Assembly (NCBI GenBank): GCA_013115135.1
Contig: JABANP010000021.1
Location: forward strand, 1 to 64,000
From: Perkinsus olseni
Taxonomy: Eukaryota > Perkinsozoa > Perkinsida > Perkinsidae
Length of the DNA stretch: 64,000 nucleotides
Reading direction: 5' to 3'
Part shown: positions 11,901 to 22,413 of the stretch, piece after piece
Position numbering within the stretch: position 1 is the first letter of the stretch
How the letters are laid out: every line of letters starts with the position of its first letter
Made by a program: the position numbers and the translations under genes
Notes under the pieces: model-generated
Databases searched by the model: none
Told to the model about the DNA's origin: nothing
The model's input: only the letters and a program-made list of their open reading frames with translations

Positions 11901-14633
11901 TAGGTTATCGATGTCTCGAGGGCATGCCGTCTTGCGTTCCACCACTCAACCTTGGCGACGGGGTATTATTGGTTCTCGGGAGTAATCACTCACAACTAAG
12001 TGGGTTATCGATGTCTCGAGGGCATGCCGTCTTGCGTTCCAGCACTCAACCTTGGCGACGGGGTATTATTAGTTCTCGGGAGTAATCACTCACAACTAAG
12101 TAGGTTATCGATGTCTCGAAGGCATGCCGTCTTGCGTTCCACCACTCAACCTTGGCGACGGGGTATTATTAGTTCTCGGGAGTAATCACTCACAACTAAG
12201 TGGGTTATCGATGTCTCGAAGGCATGCCGTCTTGCGTTCCACCACTCAACCTTGGCGACGGGGTATTATTAGTTCTCGGGAGTAATCACTCACAACTAAG
12301 TAGGTTATCGATGTCTCGAAGGCATGCCGTCTTGCGTTCCACCACTCAACCTTGGCGACGGGGTATTATTAGTTCTCGGGAGTAATCACTCACAACTAAG
12401 TAGGTTATCGATGTCTCGAAGGCATGCCGTCTTGCGTTCCACCACTCAACCTTGGCGACGGGGTATTATTGGTTCTCGGGAGTAATCACTCACAACTAAG
12501 TAGGTTATCGATGTCTCGAAGGCATGCCGTCTTGCGTTCCACCACTCAACGTTGGCGACGGGGTATTATTAGTTCTCGGGAGTAATCACTCACAACTAAG
12601 TAGGTTATCGATGTCTCGAAGGCATGCCGTCTTGCGTTTCACCACTCAACCTTGGCGACGGGGTATTATTAGTTCTCGGGAGTAATCACTCACAACTAAG
12701 TAGGTTATCGATGTCTCGAAGGCATGCCGTCTTGCGTTCCACCACTCAACGTTGGCGACGGGGTATTATTAGTTCTCGGGAGTAATCACTCACAACTAAG
12801 TAGGTTATCGATGTCTCGAGGGCATGCCGTCTTGCGTTCCACCACTCAACCTTGGCGACGGGGTATTATTAGTTCTCGGGAGTAATCACTCACAACTAAG
12901 TAGGTTATCGATGTCTCGAGGGCATGCCGTCTTGCGTTCCACCACTCAACCTTGGCGACGGGGTATTATTAGTTCTCGGGAGTAATCACTCACAACTGAG
13001 TAGGTTATCGATGTCTCGAGGGCATGCCGTCTTGCGTTCCACCACTCAACGTTGGCGACGGGGTATTATTAGTTCTCGGGAGTAATCACTCACAACTAAG
13101 TGGGTTATCGATGTCTCGAAGGCATGCCGTCTTGCGTTCCACCACTCAACCTTGGCGACGGGGTATTATTGGTTCCCGGGAGTAATTCACTCACAACTAA
13201 GTGGGTTATCGATGTCTCGAAGGCATGCCGTCTTGCGTTTCACCACTTAACCTTGGCGACGGGGCATTATTAGTTCTCGGGAGTAATCACTCACAACTGA
13301 GTAGGTTATCGATGTCTCGAAGGCATGCCGTCTTGCGTTCCACCACTCAACGTTGGCGACGGGGTATTATTGGTTCCCGGTAGTAATCAATCACAACTGA
13401 GTAGGTTACCGATGTCTCGAGGGCATGCCGTCTTGCGTTCCACCACTCAACCTTGGCGACGGGGTATTATTAGTTCTCGGGAGTAATCACTCACAACTAA
13501 GTAGGTTATCGATGTTTCGAAGGCATGCCGTCTTGCGTTCCACCACTCAACCTTGGCGACGGGGTATTATTAGTTCTCGGGAGTAATCACTCACAACTAA
13601 GTAGGTTATCGATGTCTCGAAGGGCATGCCCTCTTGCCTTCCAGTACTCAACCTTGGCGACAGGATACGATTGGTTCTCGGGAGTAATCACTCACAACTA
13701 AGTGGGTTATCGATGTCTCGGAGGCATGCCGTCTCGCGTTCCAGTACTCAACCTTGGCGACGGGGTATTATTAGTTCTCGGGAGTAATCACTCACAACTA
13801 AGTAGGTTATCGATGTTTCGAAGGCATGCCGTCTTGCGTTCCAGTACTCAACCTTGGCGACGGGGTATTATTAGTTCTCGGGAGTAATCACTCACAACTA
13901 AGTAGGTTATCGATGTCTCGAGGGCATGCCGTCTTGCGTTCCACCACTCAACCTTGGCGACAGGGTATTATTAGTTCTCGGGAGTAATCACTCACAACTA
14001 ACTGGGTTATCGATGTCTCGAAGGCATGCCGTCTTGCGTTTCACCACTCAACCTTGGCGACGGGGTATTATTAGTTCTCGGGAGTAATCACTCATAACTG
14101 AGTAGGTTATCGATGTCTCGAAGGCATGCCGTCTTGCGTTCCACCACTCAACCTTGGCGACGGGGTATTATTGGTTCTTGGAAGCATTCATTCACAACTA
14201 AGTAGGTTATCGATGTCTCGAGGGCATGCCGTCTTGCGTTCCACCACTCAACCTTGGCGACGGGGTATTATTAGTTCTCGGGAGTAATCACTCACAACTA
14301 ACTGGGTTATCGATGTCTCGAAGGCATGCCGTCTTGCGTTCCACCACTCAACCTTGGCGACGGGGTATTATTAGTTCTCGGGAGTAATCACTCACAACTG
14401 AGTAGGTTATCGATGTCTCGAGGGCATGCCGTCTTGCGTTCCAGTACTCAACGTTGGCGACGGGGTATTATTAGTTCTCGGGAGTAATCACTCACAACTA
14501 AGTGGGTTATCGATGTCTCGAAGGCATGCCGTCTTGCGTTTCACCACTCAACCTTGGCGACGGGGTATTATTGGTTCCCGGAAGCATTCACTCACAACTA
14601 AGTAGGTTATCGATGTCTCGAAGGCATGCCGTC
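8906..14633. repeat. 100-bp satellite array, right block
   Basis: The 100-bp satellite resumes after the higher-order block and keeps an almost invariant 100-bp register; for example, the same positions recur every 100 bp from 11,380 to 13,180. Variant units carrying CCAGTACTCAAC, GACAGGATACGA or AACTAACTGGG recur in the same order at long distance. The stretch near 9,880-10,300 matches that near 13,685-14,105 with a shift of about 3,805 bp, which shows a longer superstructure. The block ends abruptly inside a unit at ...GGCATGCCGTC, where the 194-bp satellite begins. Confidence 0.96.
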
Positions 14634-15847
14634 GGACGTTATGAGGACCCGACGAGAGTTGGCCCGTACCTCACTATCAACAGGGACTCCTCTGTGGCAG
14701 GTGTAGCTAGAGGTGTCAGAGACAGCTATGCGCCCCGGCTCTAGGGCTCTGAGTGATTGAGTCATGGGGTTCCGGCTCCAAATCGAGTTCGTCTATGCCC
14801 TTGTAGACTTGGGTAAGTGAGTAGGTTGGACGTTATGGGGACCCGACGAGAGTTGGCCCGTACCTCACTATCAACAGGGACTCCTCCGTGGCTGGTGTAG
14901 CTAGAGGTGTCAGAGACAGCTACGTGCCCCGGCTCTAAGTGATTGAGTCATGGGGTTCCGGCTCCAAATCGAGTTCGTCTATGCCCTTGTAGACTTGGGT
15001 AAGTGAGTAGGTTGGACGTTATGAGGACCCGACGAGAGTTGGCCCGTACCTCACTATCAACAGGGACTCCTCTGTGGCAGGTGTAGCTAGAGGTGTCAGA
15101 GACAGCTATGCGCCCCGGCTCTAGGGCTCTGAGTGATTGAGTCATGGGGTTCCGGCTCCAAATCGAGTTCGTCTATGCCCTTGTAGACTTGGGTAAGTGA
15201 GTAGGTTGGACGTTATGAGGACCCGACGAGAGTTGGCCCGTACCTCACTATCAACAGGGACTCCTCTGTGGCAGGTGTAGCAAGAGGTGTCAGAGACAGC
15301 TATGCGCCCCGGCTCTAGGGCTCTGAGTGATTGAGTCATGGGGTTCCGGCTCCAAATCGAGTTCGTCTATGCCCTTGTAGACTTGGGTAAGTGAGTAGGT
15401 TGGACGTTATGAGGACCCGACGAGAGTTGGCCCGTACCTCACTATCAACAGGGACTCCTCTGTGGCAGGTGTAGCAAGAGGTGTCAGAGACAGCTATGCG
15501 CCCCGGCTCTAGGGCTCTGAGTGATTGAGTCATGGGGTTCCGGCTCCAAATCGAGTTCGTCTATGCCCTTGTAGACTTGGGTAAGTGAGTAGGTTGGACG
15601 TTATGAGGACCCGACGAGAGTTGGCCCGTACCTCACTTTCAACAGGAACTCCTCTGCGGCAGGTGTAGCTAGAGGTGTCAGAGACAGCTACGTGCCCCGG
15701 CTCTAGGGCTCTAAGTGATTGAGTCATGGGGTTCCGGCTCCAAATCGAGTTCGTCTATGCCCTTGTAGACTTGGGTAAGTGAGTAGGCTGGACGTTATGG
15801 GGACCCGACGAGAGTTGGCCCGTACCTCACTTTCAACAGGGACTCCT
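14634..15847. repeat. 194-bp satellite array
   Basis: A third tandem family has units starting with GGACGTTATGAGGACCC at 14634, 14828, 15014, 15208, 15402, 15596 and 15790. The spacing is 194 bp except for the second unit, which is 186 bp because it lacks an 8-nt piece next to GGCTCTA. There are six full units and a truncated seventh that stops after AACAGGGACTCCT. Four units carry a 65-codon minus-strand open frame. Because 194 is not a multiple of 3, these are independent frames per unit and look incidental. The end of each unit (GAGTAGGTT) shares only a short GTAGGTT string with the neighbouring 100-bp satellite. Confidence 0.95.
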
Positions 15848-16995
15848 TACTTTCGATGCTAGCAGCACGCATAAACATATGAAGAATAGACCGTAGAAGT
15901 CTCAATGTTAGCTCAATATGATTCAGACGTCTTTGGAACTATAACTGTGAAGAACTACTGAGACCTATGACTATGTACGATGGCTTGCGTTAACTATGAG
16001 GGTCACATTAAGCACCCATTGCTCAACACCGACGAAGTCGCCCGCGCGACCTTAGTGGCCAGAAAGAGTGGATTAGTGGCTAGGCGTAGCGAAAAAGTGG
16101 CCGGGGCGAGCGAATTAGTGGCAGCGAAAAGTTGATGGGTTCCGAGTGCCATGCAGAATTTTGTGGCGCGTGAAGCGGCGCGGCATAGGTTTCACGAGCC
16201 AGGTAAGAAGAGTTCTCGTGATCAAGGTGGTTGGTTGAACAAGGTTAGGAACCGTAATCGAAATAAGTTGGAAGCGCGGAGATTTCCTCCGCTTAGCGAG
16301 AATTGGGCACCACCGCCGGGAAAAACAAGGACGGTCATCGGAGGACCAGGCTTCGCAGACGAGCTGAGTGAAGTGCGTCAAGATGTGATACGAGTTAAAT
16401 TGAAGGAATGGTATATCTCAACTATGCGAGAGTAACCGTTGGGAACTATTGCCAAGTGCCGTACATCAGAGATAACCAGCATACTCGAGTCACCCGGTGG
16501 AGGTGTGCAGAGACAAACTGCTTCCGGTCAGCAAGTTGCAGGTTTACTGGATATTTAATTGATGCACAACAGTTCAGGAGAGGGAAACCATAGAGCGGAC
16601 CGCGATACGCTAGTCAATCTGCGAGAGCCGCCACAGTGGACTGGCGAGGAATCACCGTGGCCACTGGCCGAAAAATGGAAATATTCTCGACAATCTGCTC
16701 ATTATCGGAACTTCGGGAGGCGAAGTTTGCTCAGCTCTTGGACACCGGCTTCCCAACGGTCACCGCCATATTGTGCTCCGCTTTAGGCGGAACCTGGCTG
16801 CGTATTACCTAAGGAACACCTATTGCTATCAAAAAAACCTCAATCGCTGGAAGCTGTTCAGTCACGAATCCTCAGCTGAGAGACTCTCCATTTTGATACA
16901 CCTGCAGTGCAAGAATGAATGCTACGCATCCGAGCCTACTAGAGCGGCCACCATGGCTATAGTGACCGAGAGAGGTGTCTCAAATAGCAGTCTGC
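15848..16995. other. Single-copy flank of the satellites; no convincing gene
   Basis: This is the transition from satellite to unique DNA. Between about 16,035 and 16,140 a short degenerate motif recurs (AGTGGC/AGTGGCC next to GCGAAAA or GCGAATTA). A 94-codon plus-strand frame at 16,151-16,435 starts with ATG and is Arg/Lys rich, but it matches no family I recognise and has no obvious spliced continuation. The part from about 16,690 to 16,995 resembles 18,050-18,220, so it belongs to the duplicated 3' flank of the first two EGF-like genes. Confidence 0.5.
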
Positions 16996-17389
16996 TCAAC
17001 TCACCCCGTTGGTGGTTGGGTAACCATTTGCTGAGGTGTAGAGAACCCTCTGCGACGGGGCAGCCGCCGCTGGTCGGTTATACTTCATCCGATAATAGCA
17101 AGCGAAAAGCGCTAGTTTGATGAACACCACTATAGCAATAATTATACATAACCAATAGTAGCTGAAAATAAAAGCTCATACCACACCATCGTGAACTGAT
17201 CATGTGGCGACTCGAGTCACCTGGATATCGCATCACACTGATCTCCAACCCACCACGCGTTACAAACACAGTAGTTATTTTCATAGCCCGGCCAGCATAC
17301 ACCATGACCATTACATTGGTAGGAAGAGTAAAGGTCACAGGAGCTCATAGAGAGAAATAATGCAGGCGGGGTCAGGTTGGGTGGATACC
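16996..17389 (-). CDS. EGF-like single-pass membrane protein, paralogue 1 (5' end uncertain)
   Basis: This is the first of three tandem minus-strand paralogues. The middle exon (17,343-17,221) encodes one EGF-like domain with six cysteines in the order C-x7-C-x5-C-x8-C-x-C-x8-C, including QCNGHGVC and WWVGDQC. A 59-nt GT-AG intron (17,220-17,162, phase 2) separates it from an exon encoding a transmembrane helix (YYWLCIIIAIVVF) and a short Ala/Ser/Thr/Tyr-rich cytoplasmic tail ending TTNGVS-stop at 16,996. An upstream exon edge at 17,389 with a 45-nt intron is supported by alignment with paralogue 2. Paralogue 2 encodes a signal peptide there; here the matching ATG is missing (ATA/ACA instead), so this copy may use another start or may be decaying. 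The family resembles a type I surface protein: extracellular EGF, one helix, short tail. The function is unknown. Confidence 0.62.
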
Positions 17390-18222
17390 TGAGAACGACC
17401 AATCTAATGCCTGCGACACCGCCGATGTATGAGGTACCAGGTCTGGTGTTGGAGTGCACTTGCGAAAAGGGAAGGGGAGAATGAGAGAAAGGACACAAAC
17501 TAAAGTCTGAGAGAAGCAGGGTCGTCTAGTGGACGGCGTCTACTTCCGTGGAGGTGGGCCGAGCCCGCCGAAGGACCGGCACGGTGTGACGCGGCGTCAC
17601 GCACTCTTCTCTCCCTTCAACCGTGATGACATATAAATTTCCTCCCGAGTCCTTGTATACTCAACGAATGCCATTGACAAAGATACGGTAAGACCTTGCT
17701 GAGGGTTCCCTAGTGCATTCGTCCCCACTCGATTGGGTCACGTTCGCTGGGAACTCTGGTACGACGGTTGGGGCGGTATGGTCTTTCGGATTCATGGCAC
17801 AGCACACACCTCGTCTCGTTCTTAGTCGTAAATCACAAATCAATTCCCCTCGTGCGGCTTCAACTGTGTTTCAGCGGAGCCTGTGAACTCACTGAGTTCC
17901 ACAGTCGATATACGAGTAACAACGGCTAGTCAACGCACAACAACTCAGCTTAGAAAAAAGGTGCGCATAAGGCAATTCGCGGGATGATGGCGAATCGGCA
18001 AGTATTGTTGAGATAAACCGGTGACAATTCACCGAGACTACTGGTCATTAATGAAAAGACAACCCGTCGTTGGAGGCCTGGCTGTTCTAAGAGACAGGCT
18101 TACCCACGGTTATCGCCATATCAGGCACAGCTTTGGGGGGACCTTGACTACGCACTACCTAAGGAGAAGTGGGAGGTCCTCATTCACCAGCGCTGCCGAA
18201 GTGTTGGGTCTCATAGAGTATT
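17390..18222. other. Intergenic DNA between EGF paralogues 1 and 2
   Basis: There is no supported gene. Near 17,587-17,599 is an odd palindrome, GTGACGC-G-GCGTCAC with 7-bp arms, and near 17,885-17,899 another, GAACTCA-C-TGAGTTC. The stretch from about 18,050 to 18,220 is the diverged duplicate of about 16,690-16,990 (shared landmarks CGCCATAT and ACTACCTAAGGA), meaning the duplicated unit includes 3' flanking sequence as well as the gene. Confidence 0.5.
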
Positions 18223-18241
18223 CTAGACTCTAGAATCTAGG
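18217..18241. promoter_or_regulatory. Double odd-palindrome element (copy 1 of 5)
   Basis: Centres are at 18,228 (C, 8-bp arms) and 18,235 (A, 5-bp arms) in a CTAG-rich stretch, TCTAGA-C-TCTAGA-A-TCTAG. It overlaps the stop codon and the last codons of EGF paralogue 2. Confidence 0.4.
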
Positions 18242-18730
18242 GCGACCGCCTGCACAAGGCTCGGCGAGAAAAGACAACTATGCTTGCGGCAGCGACTAGC
18301 TTCACTCACCCCGTAGGTGATTGGGTGGTCATCTGCTGACCTGTGGGCATCCCTCCGCGAGGGGGCGCCTGCTCCTATATATTTCATGAAATAATAACAA
18401 GCGAAAAACGCCAGTGTGAGAGTCACCACTATTCCGATGACTATACATAACCAAAAGAACCTGAAAATTGAAGTCTACAACGGCATCGCTCACAGGGCGC
18501 CCACCAGGATCTTCGGTCGCACTGGTCTCCAGTCCACCATATATTGCAAATACAGTAATAATAATCATAGTAGGCATTGGCCGGCCAACAGACACCGTGA
18601 TCATTACACTGGTATGAAGAAAAAATGTCACAGGTTTCCATCGAAGCTTAGAGAGCGATGAAGCTGAGCTCAGGTTGGGGGGGGGTATACCTAGAAACAG
18701 CATCACCAATGCTCGCGGTAGTTTCGGCAT
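18223..18730 (-). CDS. EGF-like single-pass membrane protein, paralogue 2
   Basis: Three exons can be read. Exon 1 (18,730-18,691) starts with ATG and encodes a short hydrophobic leader (MPKLPRALVMLFL). A 44-nt phase-1 intron leads to exon 2 (18,646-18,505), which holds the six-cysteine EGF-like domain with QCNDHGVC and WWTGDQC. A 44-nt phase-2 intron leads to exon 3 (18,460-18,223), which encodes the membrane helix (FFWLCIVIGIVVTLTLAFF) and the tail. Where paralogue 1 ends ...GVS-stop, this copy reads GVSEAS and continues 23 more residues to a stop inside a CTAG-rich palindrome. The tail is therefore longer than in its siblings and has lost the Tyr/Thr motif. The intron position after the EGF domain is the same as in paralogues 1 and 3. 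A type I plasma-membrane protein is likely; the ligand is unknown. Confidence 0.68.
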
Positions 18731-20297
18731 CTGGTACCGGGTCTCGCGTGGATGCCGGGACGGAACGATGGGATCTGGCGAGGGGACACTCGAAAGAAGC
18801 TTGAAAGAGAACTGCAGACGAAAGGGATGAGCCACTATCGCTGTCGTATCTTGGTGGACAGAATAGAGGATAACTGGGCAACTGTGACAGTTACCTCACT
18901 TCATCATCCCATGTGGGACGGGAAATGAGTGGGGACAGAGAGACTGTGAGAGAACTGAGTAGCCCCTGATAGAAGTAGCTGTAGCAGACAACGCCGCGAA
19001 GGCGGATGGTTACAGGCGGGTGGCAGAATCAGCAGAAGATCTTCGTGGGGGTGCGAACATCCTATGAGCCGAGCATGGCCGCAGCGCACAAAAGCGGCAC
19101 GTCACGGGACACTTCTTCTGTCTCCGATCCATTCTCAAAAAGGAGGGCATACCGGTTTCCACCCGGGGGACTATGCACGTATATCTATATCAAATGGTGT
19201 GTCGACGTCTACAGGCTCAGTCCATGCAGAATGGTCCACCACTGAACGCTGCCAGCTGCTATCCTGGTGCAAACGTAACTCTAGACGCGCGTGGGCTGCA
19301 CTTCACGTCACATAATTCACTAGGATCATCCTAGAACGTTGAACATGGTGTCTCGACTCGCCAAAACTCTGCTTCCCAGCTGAATCTTAGCCGGTTTCCA
19401 TCAGTTATTGAACCAAAGGCGTGAAGTCAGTCTGACTCGAGATGATCAAGTGAAACCCAGACGAGAAGTCAGAGCCCTCGAGCCTGGGACTACCAGACCC
19501 GTTCAGATTGCCCGAGCTCGAGAACTCCGTGGTCAGCAACGCGTGGTGTGCGCTGTCGCCTTCGCCAAGCTCACTAATAGCGATGAACGACTAATTGACG
19601 GACGTGTAAGATACCAGGCGCTTCCGGTTATCTTGGGCTTGATGGACATGCACAGTTCACATCGTCTGGTTAGGGGAAGTGGTGGATGTGTCGGGTGAAC
19701 CTGCTGCCGACCCGGGTTCGATCCGAGCAACCGTTATTTTGCCTTTCGATATGTGATTGTGTATTATTGTCCCCTTAGCCTGATATCGATCAAGTGATCG
19801 ATTCTGACTAGGTATAAATTATTCTTCCTTTCTCTGTATGAAAAAGAACGTCCCAGATGTCCGCTGTTGAGTCCACTAGCGACATGTCAATTGTGTCGGG
19901 CGAGGGTAGGAGAGAGCCGATATCGCCGTTGAACCTTGAACAGACGCGAGTCTCTCATTGTGAAAATGGATTTATACAGCCGTTCGACAACTGATGGATG
20001 ACCATCATCAAAGATCGGCGGACAACTTCGTTCAGGCTTGTAATACAAAATCCTCGCCAGGGAGGGGCACAGCCTTGACCTAGTACTTGTAAACAGGATT
20101 CCCCACCGTTGTCGTTACGTTACTACCGACGACGGGTTGAGCTTGAGGATACACCGCCTGAAGAGGACAAATCTCGACGGGCGGAATCGGGCAACCGCAT
20201 GCACATCACTATCGGGTCAGAGGTGATTGAATGCCAGCACTACCCGAAACAGGCAGCAAAACGCGAGAGCGAGGATGCATGTGTAGAGAGAGAATGA
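18731..20297. other. Intergenic region with a tRNA-like B box
   Basis: No gene is supported despite several open frames of 60-96 codons on both strands, none of which looks like a known protein. An odd palindrome CTAGGAT-C-ATCCTAG sits at 19,320-19,334, and ATCGATCA-AG-TGATCGAT at 19,785-19,802. At 19,665-19,739 the plus strand has TCTGGTTAGGGGAAGTGG, then GGGTTCGATCC (an RNA polymerase III B-box match) and a TTTT run. A cloverleaf cannot be drawn, so this is at best a tRNA-derived remnant. Confidence 0.4.
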
Positions 20298-20746
20298 CTA
20301 AGGTTGACCTACTCCGTTAGTGGTGGTCGCAGTAGGGTAGACATATGCTGAGGTATAGGTAACCGTCTGTGGGTTCGCGGCAGCTGCTGCCTTACGGCGG
20401 CGATACCTCCGCCAAAACATCAAAGCCGCAACCACGAATATGATCAACGCGACAATACAGACGGCCAACCAAATCCAGAAGTAACTGAAAAGTCGAGTAA
20501 TCATCGGACAGAGGTAGGCGTTGCGAAAGAGCAAAGAGGAGAGTCCACGCCAAGCGGCCCTGGCCTACTTCGATACTGTCTGGCACTGGTCTCCCTGCCA
20601 CCATCTATCACAGACGCAAAAGTTACGAGTATTCCCGATGAAGCACACGCCGTGACTGCTGCATTGGTTAATGGAAAAAGGGGTGCAGGTGCTCATTGAA
20701 ATTATGATAAGACCTTGTTCAACTGTCACCAGAAGGCTCCGAACAT
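20298..20746 (-). CDS. EGF-like single-pass membrane protein, paralogue 3
   Basis: Exon 20,691-20,569 encodes an EGF-like domain with the same cysteine spacing as the other two copies (NQCSSHGVC, then CVCDRWWQGDQC). An 84-nt intron (20,568-20,485), phase 2 as in its paralogues, joins it to the exon encoding the membrane helix (YFWIWLAVCIVALIIFVV), a basic stop-transfer segment (RRYRRRK), a poly-Ala stretch and a tail TYTSAYVYPTATTTNGVG, ending at 20,298. The Tyr/Thr tail matches that of paralogue 1. The 5' end is uncertain. An ATG at 20,746 with a 38-nt intron gives the right phase but only a six-residue leader; a longer in-frame N-terminus from an ATG at 20,965 would include a hydrophobic stretch. 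Expected role: type I surface protein. This is the best preserved copy at its C-terminus. Confidence 0.66.
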
Positions 20747-21013
20747 CTGTTGCGCGCAGCACAAGCCTTCCGTGACGTCAGGAGGGAGCGGTGGCGCAGC
20801 AGGTGACACAGACAGGCGAACGCAACAGTAGGCAACGAGATAGAAGTTGATAACGATGAGGTTGAGAGAAATCGAACATCGAAGCGTGGGTATTGATATT
20901 GATAATAACTTCACATACACGATGTATGGTACACACCCAGGAGCTAAGGACGGGTCAATGAGCATATCGCGATGCTCTTGGAATGAGAGGCAGCAGTCAC
21001 TGAGCTCGGATGT

Positions 21014-22013
21014 TTAAGAGTGGACCTGAGACACCATGGCCGCGATCAATCCCACCTCGATCCGGTCCGGAAGGGGCTCAATCGACCGGAAGGCTTCTGT
21101 TACATTCATGATGGGCCTAGTGAGGAAGCAGCCCTTCGGACGGCCTCCCTCCCTAACGGTATCCTCGATCTCCTGCTGCCTAGCCAGAACTTGCTCGCAG
21201 CCAGAAAGCCTGATGGACACATACCGTCACGGGATCTACCCCTCACATCCAACTTCCAGCAAAGACACGCTACGACTGAGTGGTCAAGATCGGCCTCACC
21301 TTTGATTGAGCAAGCGGTCTTCGACCTCTCCAGTGATAGCTCTCAGTGCCTGCACCTCAGCTTCGAGATTACGCGAGAGCCTCCTCATATCGAACTTGGG
21401 TTCTTGGTCTTCCGACAGGTTCTCTGCTAGGGCAAACATGAGTACTCTCCCATCTGCGATCAACCCACCCTCCTCCTCTTCAACAGCAGAGGCCATGTAG
21501 GGGCTTAGCACAGAGGACCTCCTGCGGGCAAGTTCTCGAGTGACCGTCTCGGACTCGTCTATGGATTGATGCCTTTCTAGAATGGCCCTGATGCCGGATA
21601 TCCTAAACACGGGCAGTATTGAAAATCCACAAGGAGCAGCGAGAGGAGAGCTCCCTCTGCAGCGCTGGATCATCATAGGCTTTGATTCTTCGTTACCTGT
21701 GATTGACAAGCCTATCACTGGTAGACTGAAGCTCCCTCTCTAGGTTGTCCAGCTCGTTGATAAGCTCCAGACTCCTTCGCCGCATATCGAAGGGCGGATC
21801 GGAGGGCTCGCCAGCAGAGCCTAGGTGGCATCAATGGCGATCAGCAGGGCAAGGGAGGAGGCCTCTGAGCTCATCACCATGTGTCGGACTTGATATCGAT
21901 GGTGAGCGGGTTCTGTGAAGCTGCTCCTTGAGAAGCCTGTTCTCCTGCTGGAGATGCAAGATTGCACGGCGCATGCTCTCCAGCTCGTTGTTGATAGCTA
22001 CTTGATCAGCCAT
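21014..22013 (-). CDS. Small coiled-coil protein with a duplicated FDMRR segment
   Basis: Four exons splice cleanly: 22,013-21,878, 21,820-21,697, 21,602-21,300 and 21,209-21,014, with GT-AG introns of 57, 94 and 90 nt. The protein is about 250 residues. Residues 1-40 form a heptad-rich helix (ELESMRRAILHLQQENRLL). A segment starting PFDMRRRSLELINELDNLE in exon 2 recurs, diverged, in exon 3 as KFDMRRLSRNLEAEVQALR, indicating an internal duplication of a coiled-coil block. The C-terminal exon is mixed, without heptads. No enzymatic motif, signal peptide or membrane segment is present. The family is not recognised; a structural or adaptor role is only a guess from the coiled coil. It lies tail-to-head in the same-strand series of minus genes and is not overlapped by its neighbours. 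Confidence 0.65.
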
Positions 22014-22413
22014 AGTGTGAGGAAAGGCAGACTACCGAGTAGGAGGAGATGCTTTTCATGTACCCTCATCATAGCGTTCGGGCCCGCGTGCAGCAGATCG
22101 ACTGCACGCATGCACAAAGAAAGAGCGAGGAGGCTAGAGCCTGTCTCTGCCGTACAGAGTTCGATTGGCCACCAACAAAACTCGAACACGCTCGCACGTC
22201 ACAGGTGTGACTTAGGCGCTCTTGGGAATGGGTGGCGCAGGAGCCAACAAGCTCGGTCTAAACTTGGCAGTGTGTGAATGCCGTGACAACCTCTGCGATC
22301 ATGTCTGTATCCGAGAAGTGTATATCTCGTAGAAACAGCCTACACACGTCAGCTTCCACCAGACGGTCGTATCTGAAGGGGAAGCTCTGAAGGCGATTTT
22401 TATCTGTTGGTTC
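22014..22413. other. Intergenic gap
   Basis: This is the 400-bp gap between the coiled-coil gene start and the stop of the GDP-sugar phosphorylase gene. It contains an imperfect hairpin (CGTGCAG, 8-nt loop, CTGCACG near 22,089-22,110). No other feature is seen; it presumably holds the promoter of the coiled-coil gene. Confidence 0.5.

Larger units (their letters stand above)
16690..18830. repeat. Diverged tandem segmental duplication carrying EGF genes 1 and 2
   Basis: Two units of roughly 0.8 kb, about 16,690-17,500 and 18,050-18,830, share the EGF gene, both intron positions and the downstream flank, in the same order and orientation. They have drifted by many substitutions and small indels. 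Paralogue 3 at 20.3-20.7 kb shares the coding exons and the second intron position but not, visibly, the flank, so it is an older copy. Confidence 0.65.

Noticed and set aside
1..14630. Dozens of 60-130-codon open frames with recurring LGDGVLLVLGSNHSQ- or SGGTQDGMPFETSITY-like peptides
   Set aside because: They are read-through of the 100-bp satellite in different frames and strands, often from non-ATG starts. Frame and length change with each indel, so they are not genes.
1..14630. Regular ~100-bp periodicity resembling a CRISPR-type array
   Set aside because: There are no unique spacers; the full unit repeats, and the genome is eukaryotic.
14948..15727. Four 65-codon minus-strand frames overlapping by 4 nt, resembling a translationally coupled operon
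   Set aside because: Each frame is the same part of one 194-bp satellite unit; the overlap is a by-product of the repeat length.
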